From contig NZ_OZ246019.1 of the NCBI RefSeq assembly GCF_965230805.1, positions 3,534,001 to 3,598,000 on the forward strand: a stretch of DNA of 64,000 bases, written 5' to 3'. Shown here in pieces: positions 53,362 through 63,154 of the stretch. This DNA is from Marinifilum sp965230805. Lineage in GTDB: Bacteria; Bacteroidota; Bacteroidia; Bacteroidales; Marinifilaceae. Position numbers and translations under genes: made by a program. The notes under the pieces are model-generated. The model saw nothing but the letters and a program-made list of their open reading frames with translations. It was not told where the DNA came from and did not search any database. Every line of letters begins with the position of its first letter. The first letter of the stretch is position 1.

Positions 53362-56300
53362 ATGATTTTATTCTTCAAAAAAGACGAAGTACACTTTGTT
53401 GTTCAGGCAACAAGCCAATTGAATGGATTGGATTTTGATAAGCTGTCTTGGCTGTTTGGTAATGCTGAGTATGTAAATCAGGAAAAGCTTGATGGTATAT
53501 TTGTTGGTCCAAGAAAAGAGATGATTACTCCTTGGAGCACAAATGCAGTCGAAATCTCTCAAAATATGGGAATTGATGGATTGCTAAGAATCGAGCAATA
53601 CATACTTGTTAATTCTGAAAAAGCAGAATTTGACCCAATGCTTCAATCAATGTATGAAGGATTAAGCCAAGAGATTTATACTATCGATAAGCAACCCGAT
53701 CCAATTGTTTACATTGAAGATATTGAAGAATACAATCAGCGTGAAGGCCTGGCATTGAGTGTTGAGGAAATTTCTTACTTGAATCATGTTTCAGAAAAAA
53801 TTGGTCGCAAATTAACAGACTCAGAGGTATTCGGATTCTCGCAAGTGAACTCAGAACATTGTCGTCACAAAATCTTTAATGGTACTTTTATTATTGATGG
53901 CGAAGAAAAAGAATCATCATTGTTCCAATTAATAAAGAAAACATCTAAAGAAAACCATAATAGAATTGTATCGGCTTACAAAGACAATTGTGCTTTCCTT
54001 GGTGGACCTAAAGCTGAACAATTTGCTCCTTATTCTCATGATAAAGCAGACTATTTCTATACCAAAGATATTGATACCGTAATCTCGCTTAAAGCGGAAA
54101 CGCATAATTTTCCTACAACTGTAGAACCCTTTAATGGTGCTGCAACTGGTACCGGCGGTGAAATTCGTGATAGAATTGCTGGCGGTAAAGCTGCTATCCC
54201 AATGGCTGGTACAGCGGTTTATATGACTTCATACCCAAGGTTGGAAGCTTCTCGCAGATGGGAAAATGCAACGGAAGCAAGGGAGTGGTTGTACCAAACC
54301 CCTGAAGAGATCTTAATTAAAGCATCAAATGGTGCTTCTGACTTTGGTAACAAATTCGGACAGCCTTTAATTGTGGGTTCGGTTCTTACTTTTGAACATT
54401 TCGAAAACAATAAGAAGTATGGTTACGATAAGGTAATCATGCAAGCTGGTGGTATTGGATATGGCCGTTTAGAACAAGCTCAAAAGGATGTTCCAGAACA
54501 AGGTGATAAAGTAGTTCTTCTTGGTGGAGATAACTACCGTATTGGAATGGGTGGAGGAGCTGTTTCGTCAGTTGCAACAGGTGAGTTCGACAATTCTATT
54601 GAGCTAAATGCAGTTCAACGTTCTAATCCTGAAATGCAGAAACGTGTTTGTAATGCGATTCGTGCCATGGCCGAAGCTGATGAAAATCCAATCATCTCTA
54701 TCCACGACCACGGTGCAGGTGGACATTTGAACTGTCTTTCTGAATTGGTTGAGGAAACTGGGGGGAAGATCGATTTGAATGCCCTTCCGGTTGGAGATCC
54801 CACTCTTTCTGCCAAAGAAATTGTAGGCAACGAATCTCAAGAAAGAATGGGATTGGTAATGAAGGAAAAAGACGTGGAGCTTTTGACGAAAATCGCCGAA
54901 AGAGAAAGAGCTCCTATCTATCAGATTGGTGAAACAACTGGTGATATGAGATTTACATTCGAAGATAACAAAACAGGCGAAAATCCGATCGATCTTGGTC
55001 TTTCTGAAATGTTTGGTAAGCCACCAAAAACAATCATGAATGACAAGACTGTTAAGGAAGGATTTGAAGCTGTTTCGTACGATATAAATAAATTCGAAGA
55101 ATATTTAGAAGATGTTCTTCAACTAGAATCTGTAGCTTGTAAGGATTGGTTGACAAACAAAGTTGACCGTTCGGTAACCGGTAAAATTGCCATGCAACAA
55201 TGTGCTGGTCCTTTGCAATTGCCATTAAACAATTTTGGTGCTGTGGCTATCGACTTTAAAGGTGAAAAAGGGATTGCTACTTCAATTGGACATACTCCGG
55301 TAGCTGCTTTAGTTGATTCGAAAAACGGAAGCCGTTTGTCAGTTGCTGAGTCATTAACCAATTTGGTTTGGGCGCCAATCGAAAAAGGGTTAAATGGAAT
55401 TTCATTATCTGCCAACTGGATGTGGCCTTGTAAAAATGAAGGCGAAGATGCTCGTTTGTACAATGCCGTTCAATCTATCAGTGATTTTGCAATCAAACTA
55501 GGAATCAATATTCCAACTGGTAAGGACTCACTTTCCATGACACAGAAATATGGAAAAGATGATGTTGTTTACTCTCCGGGAACTGTAATTATTTCTACTG
55601 TTGGTGAAATTATCGATATCAACAAGATGATTTCTCCTGTAATGAAAAATGATGCAAATTCTCACTTGGTTTACCTTGATTTCTCGAAGGATAATTTCCA
55701 ATTGGGAGGTAGTAGTTTTGCTCAAATTGTTAACAAACTGGGAAAACAAACTCCTGATGTTACAGATGCTGATTACTTTGTAAAAGCATTCAAAACTCTT
55801 CAGCAATTAATTCTTGATGGAAAAGTATTAGCGGGTCACGATATTTCTGCCGGAGGTATGATTACTGCTTTATTGGAAATGTGTTTTGCTGATAACAAAC
55901 TAGGTGCTAAGATCGATTTAAGCTCAATTGAAGAGAAAGACTTGATCAAAGTTCTTTTCAGCGAAAATCCAGGTGTAATTTTCCAGGTGAAAGACAAAAA
56001 TGCCGTAAGCAAAGCTCTTGCTGAGAAAGGTCTTCGTTTCCACTTTATTGGTGCTCCTGCTGAAGCTGGTGCTCTTAATGTTTTAAAAGATAATCAATCA
56101 TTCAAATTAGATATTGCAAGCCTTCGTGACCTTTGGTACAAGACTTCATACCTATTGGATCGCAATCAATCGGGAAATGATCTTGCCTTAGAGAGATTCG
56201 AAAGCTACAAGAAGAACGAATTGACCTACAAGTTCCCAGAGAACTTTACAGGTAAGTTTGCTCAATATAAAATTGATCCGAAGAGAAAAGACAAGTCAGG

Positions 56301-57051
56301 CGTTAAAGCTGCTATCATTCGTGAAAAAGGTGTTAATGGAGATAGAGAAATGGCCTGGATCATGCACCTTGCAGGAATGGATGTGAAAGATGTTCATATG
56401 ACAGACTTGATTTCGGGTCGCGAAGATTTAAGCGATGTGAATATGATCGTTTTTGTAGGTGGATTCTCTAATTCAGATGTATTGGGTTCGGCAAAAGGTT
56501 GGGCCGGAGCTTTCCTTTATAATGAAAAAGCAAAAGCTGCATTAGATAACTTCTACAAGAGACCTGACACATTAAGTTTAGGTGTATGTAACGGTTGTCA
56601 GTTAGTTTCGGAATTAGGATTAATCTACCCTGAGCACGAAAAGCACCCTAAATTGCTTCACAATGATTCTCATAAATTTGAATCTGGATTTGTAAGCGTT
56701 GAAGTGCCAGAAAACAATTCTGTTATGCTTTCATCTCTTGCCGGAAGTACAATGGGTATTTGGGTAGCACACGGTGAAGGTAAATTCGAATTACCTTATG
56801 ACGAAGAGGAATACAATATTCCAATGAAATATGCATACGATCAGTATCCTGCAAATCCTAATGGTTCTCCTTTTGGGACAGCAGCTATCTCTTCTAAGGA
56901 TGGTCGTCATTTGGCTATGATGCCTCACTTGGAGCGTGCAACATATCCATGGAATTGGGCATATTATGACCAAAATCGTTTGGAAGATGAATTAACTCCA
57001 TGGGTAGAAGCTTTTGTAAATGCTAAAAATTGGATTATCGAAAACAAATAA
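53362..57051 (+). CDS. purL: Phosphoribosylformylglycinamidine synthase (single-chain PurL)
   Basis: Fourth step of purine synthesis, FGAR to FGAM with glutamine and ATP; 1229 residues, the large one-chain form. The N-terminal PurS-like part and linker run to about 200 (FGFSQVNSEHCRHKIFNGTF). AIRS-like domains carry LKAETHNFPTTVEPFNGAAT, GTGGEIRDRIAGGKAAIPMA and VSIHDHGAGGH-like IISIHDHGAGGHLNCLSE. The C-terminal class I glutaminase (about 960-1229) has VNMIVFVGGFSNSDVLGSAK, the nucleophile Cys in SLGVCNGCQLVSELGL and the His-Glu end in MMPHLERATYPWNW. Monocistronic with its own promoter and terminator. Confidence 0.96.
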   Translation: MILFFKKDEVHFVVQATSQLNGLDFDKLSWLFGNAEYVNQEKLDGIFVGPRKEMITPWSTNAVEISQNMGIDGLLRIEQYILVNSEKAEFDPMLQSMYEGLSQEIYTIDKQPDPIVYIEDIEEYNQREGLALSVEEISYLNHVSEKIGRKLTDSEVFGFSQVNSEHCRHKIFNGTFIIDGEEKESSLFQLIKKTSKENHNRIVSAYKDNCAFLGGPKAEQFAPYSHDKADYFYTKDIDTVISLKAETHNFPTTVEPFNGAATGTGGEIRDRIAGGKAAIPMAGTAVYMTSYPRLEASRRWENATEAREWLYQTPEEILIKASNGASDFGNKFGQPLIVGSVLTFEHFENNKKYGYDKVIMQAGGIGYGRLEQAQKDVPEQGDKVVLLGGDNYRIGMGGGAVSSVATGEFDNSIELNAVQRSNPEMQKRVCNAIRAMAEADENPIISIHDHGAGGHLNCLSELVEETGGKIDLNALPVGDPTLSAKEIVGNESQERMGLVMKEKDVELLTKIAERERAPIYQIGETTGDMRFTFEDNKTGENPIDLGLSEMFGKPPKTIMNDKTVKEGFEAVSYDINKFEEYLEDVLQLESVACKDWLTNKVDRSVTGKIAMQQCAGPLQLPLNNFGAVAIDFKGEKGIATSIGHTPVAALVDSKNGSRLSVAESLTNLVWAPIEKGLNGISLSANWMWPCKNEGEDARLYNAVQSISDFAIKLGINIPTGKDSLSMTQKYGKDDVVYSPGTVIISTVGEIIDINKMISPVMKNDANSHLVYLDFSKDNFQLGGSSFAQIVNKLGKQTPDVTDADYFVKAFKTLQQLILDGKVLAGHDISAGGMITALLEMCFADNKLGAKIDLSSIEEKDLIKVLFSENPGVIFQVKDKNAVSKALAEKGLRFHFIGAPAEAGALNVLKDNQSFKLDIASLRDLWYKTSYLLDRNQSGNDLALERFESYKKNELTYKFPENFTGKFAQYKIDPKRKDKSGVKAAIIREKGVNGDREMAWIMHLAGMDVKDVHMTDLISGREDLSDVNMIVFVGGFSNSDVLGSAKGWAGAFLYNEKAKAALDNFYKRPDTLSLGVCNGCQLVSELGLIYPEHEKHPKLLHNDSHKFESGFVSVEVPENNSVMLSSLAGSTMGIWVAHGEGKFELPYDEEEYNIPMKYAYDQYPANPNGSPFGTAAISSKDGRHLAMMPHLERATYPWNWAYYDQNRLEDELTPWVEAFVNAKNWIIENK

Positions 57052-57072
57052 TCCTTTTCAAATATGATTTTA

Positions 57073-57104
57073 AATGCCTCTGATTTTGTAGAGGCATTTT
57101 TTTT
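57073..57104 (+). terminator. Terminator after purL
   Basis: AATGCCTC/GAGGCATT stem, 10-nt loop, then a T run. Confidence 0.9.
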
Positions 57105-57174
57105 GCTCTTAAAAGAAGAAGCCTCTGTAATTTTTCATACCTTGTAATCTGCTAACTAAAAAATCACAAAAAGT

Positions 57175-57567
57175 ATGAAAAAAAATTTACCTTTTTTGGC
57201 AATGTTATTTTTTTGCCTAGGGTGTTCTCCTCCTAAACAAGTGAACAAAACTCCCTCTAATTATCCCACCATCAAGCTTCACGAAAAAAAAGTTGAGTCT
57301 AGTCAACAAATTGCACCCGGTACTTGTTATTTATCTTTAAAAGATTGTGAAATAATTTCCGAGAATGTTATCAAGGGAAAGGTTTCTCAATTGCATGGAT
57401 ATGGAGCAGGTTTTACTGAGGTATTTCAATTAAATGAAGAAATTACCATTAAAATAAGTAATAACGATTTACCAAGGATTTATAAACTTCGTAATCTTTC
57501 TTGCGTAATTTCTAAAGTTGAAAAGATGAATGATTATTCTTTCCTGAAATTAATTGAAATAAAATAA
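57175..57567 (+). CDS. Small hypothetical lipoprotein
   Basis: 130 residues with a lipoprotein signal MKKNLPFLAMLFFCLGCSPP (lipobox CLGC, C17). The mature part is beta-rich (CYLSLKDCEIISENVIKGKV, LNEEITIKISNNDLPRIYKL), perhaps a small OB-like or beta-barrel fold. Three further cysteines are present. No family is recognised. It lies 139 bp before the large T9SS protein and may share its transcript. Confidence 0.65.
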   Translation: MKKNLPFLAMLFFCLGCSPPKQVNKTPSNYPTIKLHEKKVESSQQIAPGTCYLSLKDCEIISENVIKGKVSQLHGYGAGFTEVFQLNEEITIKISNNDLPRIYKLRNLSCVISKVEKMNDYSFLKLIEIK

Positions 57568-57705
57568 GGCTTTTTGTTATTGTCGTGTTAGTTGTTTTGG
57601 TCTACTTTCAGACTAAACATCCCCCTAATGCCAAAGACTAATTTAAGATTACATGAAAACTACTTGTATCCTGCTATCCTGGGTATAAAACTAAGACAGA
57701 CTAAA

Positions 57706-60700
57706 ATGAAAAATTTATTAAGCATCATTATAATCATACTTCTTTGTTCTTCTTTGAATGCACAAAATAAAAAGTTTAGTGTAAAGAAGCATAAAAAAGT
57801 AGATGTCAAAAACATTGTTATTACCGAAAAAACATATGAGGATATTACCAACAGAACCTTAAACAAAAGAAAGTTATCTAATATAGCGGATAGAGAATCG
57901 GGCAAACCAAAGGTAGCTGATGATCCATTGGTAAGAAGACTATTCGAATTGCAGAAACTAAAAAATCCAGCTACGGGTAAGATTCCTGCTAATATTCGAG
58001 AATTGGAAAAAGCTTATGTCTTGTCTGCTAAATCGGGGCTGGTAAGCCGAACCAAATCAGTCGGGTTAAATTATACAAATAGTGGACCTAGAAATGTTGG
58101 TGGTAGAACCAGAGCTCTGGCTATAGATATTAACGACAGTTCGGGAAATACAATTTTGGCAGGAGGAAGCTCGGGTGGTATGTGGAAGTCTACAGATAAA
58201 GGTAAGTCCTGGATTAGGACAACAGAATTGGGAGAACATCCAAGTGTTACAGCCATTGCACAAGACCCAAGAGCCGGGCAAACTTCTACCTGGTATTATA
58301 CTACAGGAGAATACATTGGATCAGCTAGTGCAAGTGGTGCATTCTATTCTGGAAATGGAGTATTTAAATCAACAAATAACGGCAACTCATGGATCAAATT
58401 AACTTCTACTTCCTCTGATACTTTTTCTTCTTTTGATAATTTATTTGATATCTGCTGGAATATTTGTGTTGATCCAAATAATGGAGATGTTTATGTGGCC
58501 ACATACGGAGGCATCTATATCTCGAAGGATGGAGGAAATTCCTGGACTTTGGAAATTCAAACTGTCGATGCTTCATTAGATCGTGAAAAAAGAAGTTACT
58601 CATCAATCACTGATGTAATATGCTCTCCTGCTGGGGTTAAATATGCTACATTAAGTACAGGAGGAAATAAAAACTCAGGTATTTGGAGAAAAGGAGCCGA
58701 AACTAACGCTACTTGGGAAGAAATAACTCCAAATAATTTTCCATCAAACTATAGAAGAATTGTTATGGGGCATGCTCCTAGTGTTAAAGATACCGACATC
58801 GTATATTTCTTGGCACAAACACCTGGTAATGGTCTGCAAGGTCATAGCTTTTGGAAACTTACTTATGATGCTAATACTACCACTCCGGCAACTTGGGAAG
58901 ATCGTTCTCAAAACTTGCCCGAAGGTGGCGATGGTGATAGAGATGTAAATGGGTACAACTCACAAGGATCTTATAATATGATTGTAAAGGTAGCTCCTGA
59001 TGATGAAAATATGGTGTTTATTGGAGGTACAAACCTATTTCGATCGAATGATGCATTTGCAAGTAAAGCTTCTCCTCTTAGCGATGGTGTTACAAATAAC
59101 TCTAAAACCTATTGGATTGGAGGATATGCTACCGAAAACAATGTATCTCAATACGACAATCATCACCCTGATGTTCATGCATTGGTGTTTATTGATAATA
59201 ATCAACTTTTGTGTGGACATGATGGAGGGATAAGCCTTACTGAAAGTTATAAGCAATCTCTTGATTCAGGAACCGGTTCAGACAATAAACCCGTTGATTG
59301 GGTTTTCTTGAACAACAGCTATTTAACTACACAGGCCTATACTATAGCTATAGATCACGATGTCACTAAAAACAAATATCTTTTAACTGGTTTTCAGGAT
59401 AATGGTACCTGGATTAGTCGAAACGAATTGGCTGATACTGATTGGACATATTGGGGTTCAGGCGATGGTAGTTATGCAAGTATATTGGATAAAGGGAAGC
59501 ATTTTCTATCATCTTCGCAAAATGGAACTGTATATTTGGAAAATGATCCTGACGGTCCTGATAGTTATTATTACACCAGGGTTGATCCCGACGGTGCGGA
59601 AGGTCAATTGTTTATCAATCCGTTTATTGTTGATGCCAACAATAGTGAAATCATGTACTATGCAGCGGGACAGTTTGTTTGGAGAAATAAAGATATTTTT
59701 GAGATTCCTCAATTAAGTACCTCATCAGCTACCGTTAATTGGGAAAAATTAGAGATCACTAAAGTTTCTGAAACAGTTTCTGCATTAGAATCTTCCACTT
59801 ACCCTGCGCACATTTTATACTTTGGTACTTCGGACGGTAAAATATATATGATGAAAAACTCTCATTCCTCTTCGGCAAAAGTAAGGGATATTACTGGTTC
59901 AAATATGCCTAACGGATATGTTAGTTCCATTGATGCCAATCCATTAAATGCAAATGAAGTGATTGTTAGTTTTTCGAATTATGGCATTGAAAGCATTTTC
60001 CATACGACCGATGGAGGTGCTAATTGGCAAGCTATTTCGGGTAATTTAGAAGATGGGTCGGATAGTGGAAACGGTCCATCAGTTCGATCGGTTGCTATTA
60101 TGGTTTCGCCTACCGATACAACTTATTTTGCCGGAACGAGCACAGGATTGTATAGTACTTCAACTTTAAATGGCAGCTCTACTTCCTGGACATTTGATGC
60201 TGCTTCTAAGATAGGTACAACCATTGTAGAGATGGTAAAAACAAGGAGAGATGGTTTTATAGCTGCAGCAACACATGGGAATGGAGTATTTACTGCCGAT
60301 GCGAATTACAGCTCACAAGCCCCAAAGGCGCTAATCGGTATGACAGCGGATACAATTTTTACCGGAGACTCAATCAATTATTTTGACAGGAGTATCGGGG
60401 ATAGAATCAGTTCATATCAGTGGACATTTTCAGGAGCTGAGACCGAAAACTCGACCGAAGAGCATCCGGAATCAATAAAATATATTAATCCGGGCACATT
60501 TGATGTAAGTCTTACGGTTTCGAATAGAGCAGGAAGTGATACTCAAACCATAGCAGGAGCAATTGTGGTAAAATCAGTAGAAGCTAAATTTACGGCTAGT
60601 GCAACTGATATAAATGTTGGAGATGTAGTACAATTCAACAACTCATCTACAACTGGCAATTCAGCCGTTTCTTATTTATGGACTTTTCCTGGTGGAATAC

Positions 60701-61923
60701 CGGAAAGCTCGGCAGAAGAAAATCCATCAGTAACTTATAATACTGTGGGAACATATGATGTGAGTTTAACTATAAGTGATAGTAATTTTAACGACACAGA
60801 AACCAAGACTGCATACATTACTGTTCAGGATCCTGATGATAAGGAAGATGATCTTCTTTATAACGTATTAGTTGAAGATGAAAGTAAGCTCTCTTTGTAT
60901 TCCTTTACTGGAGACGAAAATTGGGGATATACTTCGGGGCATAATAGCTTTAATATGTCTGAATTTGCAGAAAAGTTCGAAATGATTAATACAAATTTAA
61001 ATGTGGTAAGGAGTGTTCAATTAAATCCGGTAATAATTGAATCAAAATCGAGTGAGCCTAAAATACAATTGAAGATATGGAATGGTGATGATATGCCAAA
61101 AGAAGAGGTGTATTCTAAAGATATTTTATTTTCGGAGCTACAACGAAATCAATTTAATGAAATAGTATTAAATGAACCTGTAAGTGTTGAAAACACTTTC
61201 TTTGTAGGGTACAAGATATTTTATGAAGTTCCGGTTGATACTTTTGCGGTTTATCATCTCCCTATTGATGGAGAAATAACCTGGAACAATAGTGCTTATT
61301 TAAAATACAATGATACTTGGTATCCATTCTCTTCTTCTACTGTCTACGAAGCAAACTCAGCTTTAGCTGTGAAAGTGAAAGTGGGGTATGAAGAGGAGCC
61401 CGTAGCTGCAGATTTTTCCGCAAATGTAATTACAACCACTACTGATGAAGATGTGAAATTTAATGATTTATCAACGGGATCTTTAGAAAGTTGGGAATGG
61501 ATCTTTGAAGGAGGTACAGCGGATGACAATACCTTACAGAATCCTACAGTTTCCTATAACGAAGCAGGAACCTATGATGTTTCATTAAGTGTGGTGGGAA
61601 CAAATGGTGATACAGATACTGAATTAAAAGAGGAGTACATTACTGTTGAAATTGCCACAGCCATTAACGAATTAGGGGAAGAAGTCGAAAACATTCGAAT
61701 TTATCCAAACCCAATGGTAAACAAATCTAAAATCGAATTTCCTAATAACAAAAATCAGAAATACCGACTAATTGTGGTTGATGCGAGTGGAAGAATCGTT
61801 CGTATAATAGAAAATATAACAGGAAATAATGTAATTCTAAACAGAGAACAGCTTAAGCCGGGAGTTCATATCATTAACCTTTCCGGAGAGAAACTTTACA
61901 AAGGAAAACTGATCGTGAAGTAA
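57706..61923 (+). CDS. T9SS-secreted propeller protein with PKD domains
   Basis: 1405 residues from the ATG at 57706, where the signal peptide begins (MKNLLSIIIIILLCSSLNAQ); the open frame from 57592 adds 38 unlikely residues. Residues about 100-870 form a VPS10/sortilin-like propeller with BNR/Asp-box repeats (SGGMWKSTDKGKSW, NGVFKSTNNGNSW, GGIYISKDGGNSW, TDGGANW). PKD domain 1 is around IFTGDSINYFDRS, PKD 2 around INVGDVVQFNNSS and PKD 3 around TTDEDVKFNDLST; each has a WTF/WIF strand and a GT(Y/F)DVSL motif. The last 80 residues are a type A T9SS signal (IRIYPNPMVNKSKIEF, PGVHIINLSGEKLYKGKLIV then K). Probably surface-attached or released; substrate unknown. Confidence 0.9.
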   Translation: MKNLLSIIIIILLCSSLNAQNKKFSVKKHKKVDVKNIVITEKTYEDITNRTLNKRKLSNIADRESGKPKVADDPLVRRLFELQKLKNPATGKIPANIRELEKAYVLSAKSGLVSRTKSVGLNYTNSGPRNVGGRTRALAIDINDSSGNTILAGGSSGGMWKSTDKGKSWIRTTELGEHPSVTAIAQDPRAGQTSTWYYTTGEYIGSASASGAFYSGNGVFKSTNNGNSWIKLTSTSSDTFSSFDNLFDICWNICVDPNNGDVYVATYGGIYISKDGGNSWTLEIQTVDASLDREKRSYSSITDVICSPAGVKYATLSTGGNKNSGIWRKGAETNATWEEITPNNFPSNYRRIVMGHAPSVKDTDIVYFLAQTPGNGLQGHSFWKLTYDANTTTPATWEDRSQNLPEGGDGDRDVNGYNSQGSYNMIVKVAPDDENMVFIGGTNLFRSNDAFASKASPLSDGVTNNSKTYWIGGYATENNVSQYDNHHPDVHALVFIDNNQLLCGHDGGISLTESYKQSLDSGTGSDNKPVDWVFLNNSYLTTQAYTIAIDHDVTKNKYLLTGFQDNGTWISRNELADTDWTYWGSGDGSYASILDKGKHFLSSSQNGTVYLENDPDGPDSYYYTRVDPDGAEGQLFINPFIVDANNSEIMYYAAGQFVWRNKDIFEIPQLSTSSATVNWEKLEITKVSETVSALESSTYPAHILYFGTSDGKIYMMKNSHSSSAKVRDITGSNMPNGYVSSIDANPLNANEVIVSFSNYGIESIFHTTDGGANWQAISGNLEDGSDSGNGPSVRSVAIMVSPTDTTYFAGTSTGLYSTSTLNGSSTSWTFDAASKIGTTIVEMVKTRRDGFIAAATHGNGVFTADANYSSQAPKALIGMTADTIFTGDSINYFDRSIGDRISSYQWTFSGAETENSTEEHPESIKYINPGTFDVSLTVSNRAGSDTQTIAGAIVVKSVEAKFTASATDINVGDVVQFNNSSTTGNSAVSYLWTFPGGIPESSAEENPSVTYNTVGTYDVSLTISDSNFNDTETKTAYITVQDPDDKEDDLLYNVLVEDESKLSLYSFTGDENWGYTSGHNSFNMSEFAEKFEMINTNLNVVRSVQLNPVIIESKSSEPKIQLKIWNGDDMPKEEVYSKDILFSELQRNQFNEIVLNEPVSVENTFFVGYKIFYEVPVDTFAVYHLPIDGEITWNNSAYLKYNDTWYPFSSSTVYEANSALAVKVKVGYEEEPVAADFSANVITTTTDEDVKFNDLSTGSLESWEWIFEGGTADDNTLQNPTVSYNEAGTYDVSLSVVGTNGDTDTELKEEYITVEIATAINELGEEVENIRIYPNPMVNKSKIEFPNNKNQKYRLIVVDASGRIVRIIENITGNNVILNREQLKPGVHIINLSGEKLYKGKLIVK

Positions 61924-61992
61924 AGCATGGCATATTAGATAGGAATGAAAGAGCTTGCCGGTTCTGGGCGTACCTATTTCTACATTGCGTTA

Positions 61993-62017
61993 GTCCTGAT
62001 TTGCAATCAGGGCTTTT
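61993..62017 (+). terminator. Terminator after the T9SS protein gene
   Basis: GTCCTGATT/AATCAGGGC stem (one T-G pair) with a 3-nt loop followed by TTTT, 70 bp past the stop. Confidence 0.7.
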
Positions 62018-62177
62018 GGAACTTAGGATATTTAATCCGAAAAGTTTAAATCAATAAAAGGGATCCGCAGTTAAAGCTTTGTCTCTATTTTGGCATTGAT
62101 TTAACTCAAGATTCTCAAGACAATTTCAGGATCATTTCATAACAAAACGGGTGTAAATTATATAAATATATGTAATT

Positions 62178-62408
62178 AACTAATAATTATATGCATAATG
62201 CTAATAATTACATGTATTATACCTATAAATATAGTTCTTAAACCAAGATGTAGATGTATTTAACCCATAAATATAGGTTTTTAACCTATATTTATATGTA
62301 TTTTACTAATAAATATATGTATTCGGCGTATAATTATATGTTATAGGCCAAAAAATATGTATCTAATACATATTCTTATAAGAATAATACATATATTTTT
62401 ATAATTTT
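62178..62408. repeat. Degenerate AT-rich tandem array, 21-bp period
   Basis: Eight units of exactly 21 bp begin at 62178, 62199, 62220, 62241, 62262, 62283, 62304 and 62325 (AACTAATAATTATATGCATA, TACCTATAAATATAGTTCTT, AACCTATATTTATATGTATT and variants). Two or three looser units follow. The array occupies most of the 524-bp gap upstream of the HTH-like gene. The remainder of the gap shows only the terminator at 61993. Confidence 0.85.
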
Positions 62409-62447
62409 AGAGATATTCAGGAATGTAACAGTCTTAATCTATATGCT

Positions 62448-62828
62448 ATGATTAAAAATCATGATAAAGTGCCATTTGATGTGCCAACAAAGATTCGAAA
62501 ATACTTACAAGAAAAACGTATTCCTGTTGCTACGCTGTCTAGCGACATTCATGTTACACCCCCTTCATTGCACAAACAACTGTTTCGCAATACCATACAG
62601 GTAAATCGCCTTTGGAGCATTTGCAGGGCATTAAGATGGAATCTTTTTCAGGAGATTGCCAACTTAATGGAAAAAGAAATCTATGGAGAACAGGCCAAAC
62701 AAAAGGGTATCGAAATACAGGATGTTCATGAAGAAGTAAATCAACTCAAACGAAAAGTAGAGTTGCTCGAAAGGGAAAATGATACTTTAAAAGAGGTAAT
62801 AAAATTATTTAACGTGAGTTCGAGGTAA
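62448..62828 (+). CDS. HTH-like regulator with C-terminal coiled coil, 3' end supplied by a MITE
   Basis: 126 residues. Residues 10-75 look like a helix-turn-helix of the XRE/Cro type (VPTKIRKYLQEKRIPVATLS, IHVTPPSLHKQLFRNTIQVN, RLWSICRALRWNLFQEIANL). Residues about 90-118 form a coiled coil (EVNQLKRKVELLERENDTLK). The last five residues, NVSSR, and the stop codon are largely encoded by the MITE-like element that begins at 62813. Without it the frame would read KLFKS and stop, using the duplicated flank at 63066. Probably a DNA-binding protein; its targets are unknown, though the AT-rich 21-bp array just upstream is an obvious candidate. Confidence 0.75.
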   Translation: MIKNHDKVPFDVPTKIRKYLQEKRIPVATLSSDIHVTPPSLHKQLFRNTIQVNRLWSICRALRWNLFQEIANLMEKEIYGEQAKQKGIEIQDVHEEVNQLKRKVELLERENDTLKEVIKLFNVSSR

Positions 62829-63065
62829 AATTCGTTCACAGTTTGATCTGATTTTGAGTAGAAATTTTCGAAGGAATATCGGGATATTTCAAGAAGATTT
62901 GAGGAAATTTATGCCTAAAGCAGGCAAACACATAATGGAAAGTTCTCTTTACGACATCTTCACATTAAAAATTCCTCAAAATAGCCCGCTATTCTTTCCA
63001 AATTTTTAATGCAAATCTATCCCAAATAGAACTTTCTGTGGATAGAATTTTACCTCGAACTCACG
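62813..63065. mobile_element. MITE-like non-coding element, copy D
   Basis: 253 bp, starting CGTGAGTTCGAGGTAAAATT and ending TTTTACCTCGAACTCACG. It is flanked by the perfect 8-bp duplication TTATTTAA (62805-62812 and 63066-63073). It lacks about 10 bp near the left end relative to copy B (TCTCAAATTT). It overlaps the last codons of the HTH-like gene. Confidence 0.9.
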
Positions 63066-63095
63066 TTATTTAAAAGTTAATTCTTAAAAATAGCA

Positions 63096-63138
63096 AAACA
63101 GCATCGAATCCTTTCTATGGGGCGATGCTGTTTGTTTT
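63096..63138. terminator. Bidirectional terminator between the HTH-like and GH15 genes
   Basis: AAACAGCATCG/CGATGCTGTTT with a 16-nt loop is followed by TGTTTT on the plus strand and TTGC then TATTTTT on the minus strand. It can serve both converging genes. Confidence 0.7.
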
Positions 63139-63154
63139 ATAAAATCTTTGTTGA

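Noticed and set aside
43745..62160. Similarity of 43759-43814 to 62089-62150 as another mobile repeat
   Set aside because: The two stretches share phrases such as AACTCAAGATTCTCAA and GATCATTT, but only two weak copies are visible and no ends can be defined.
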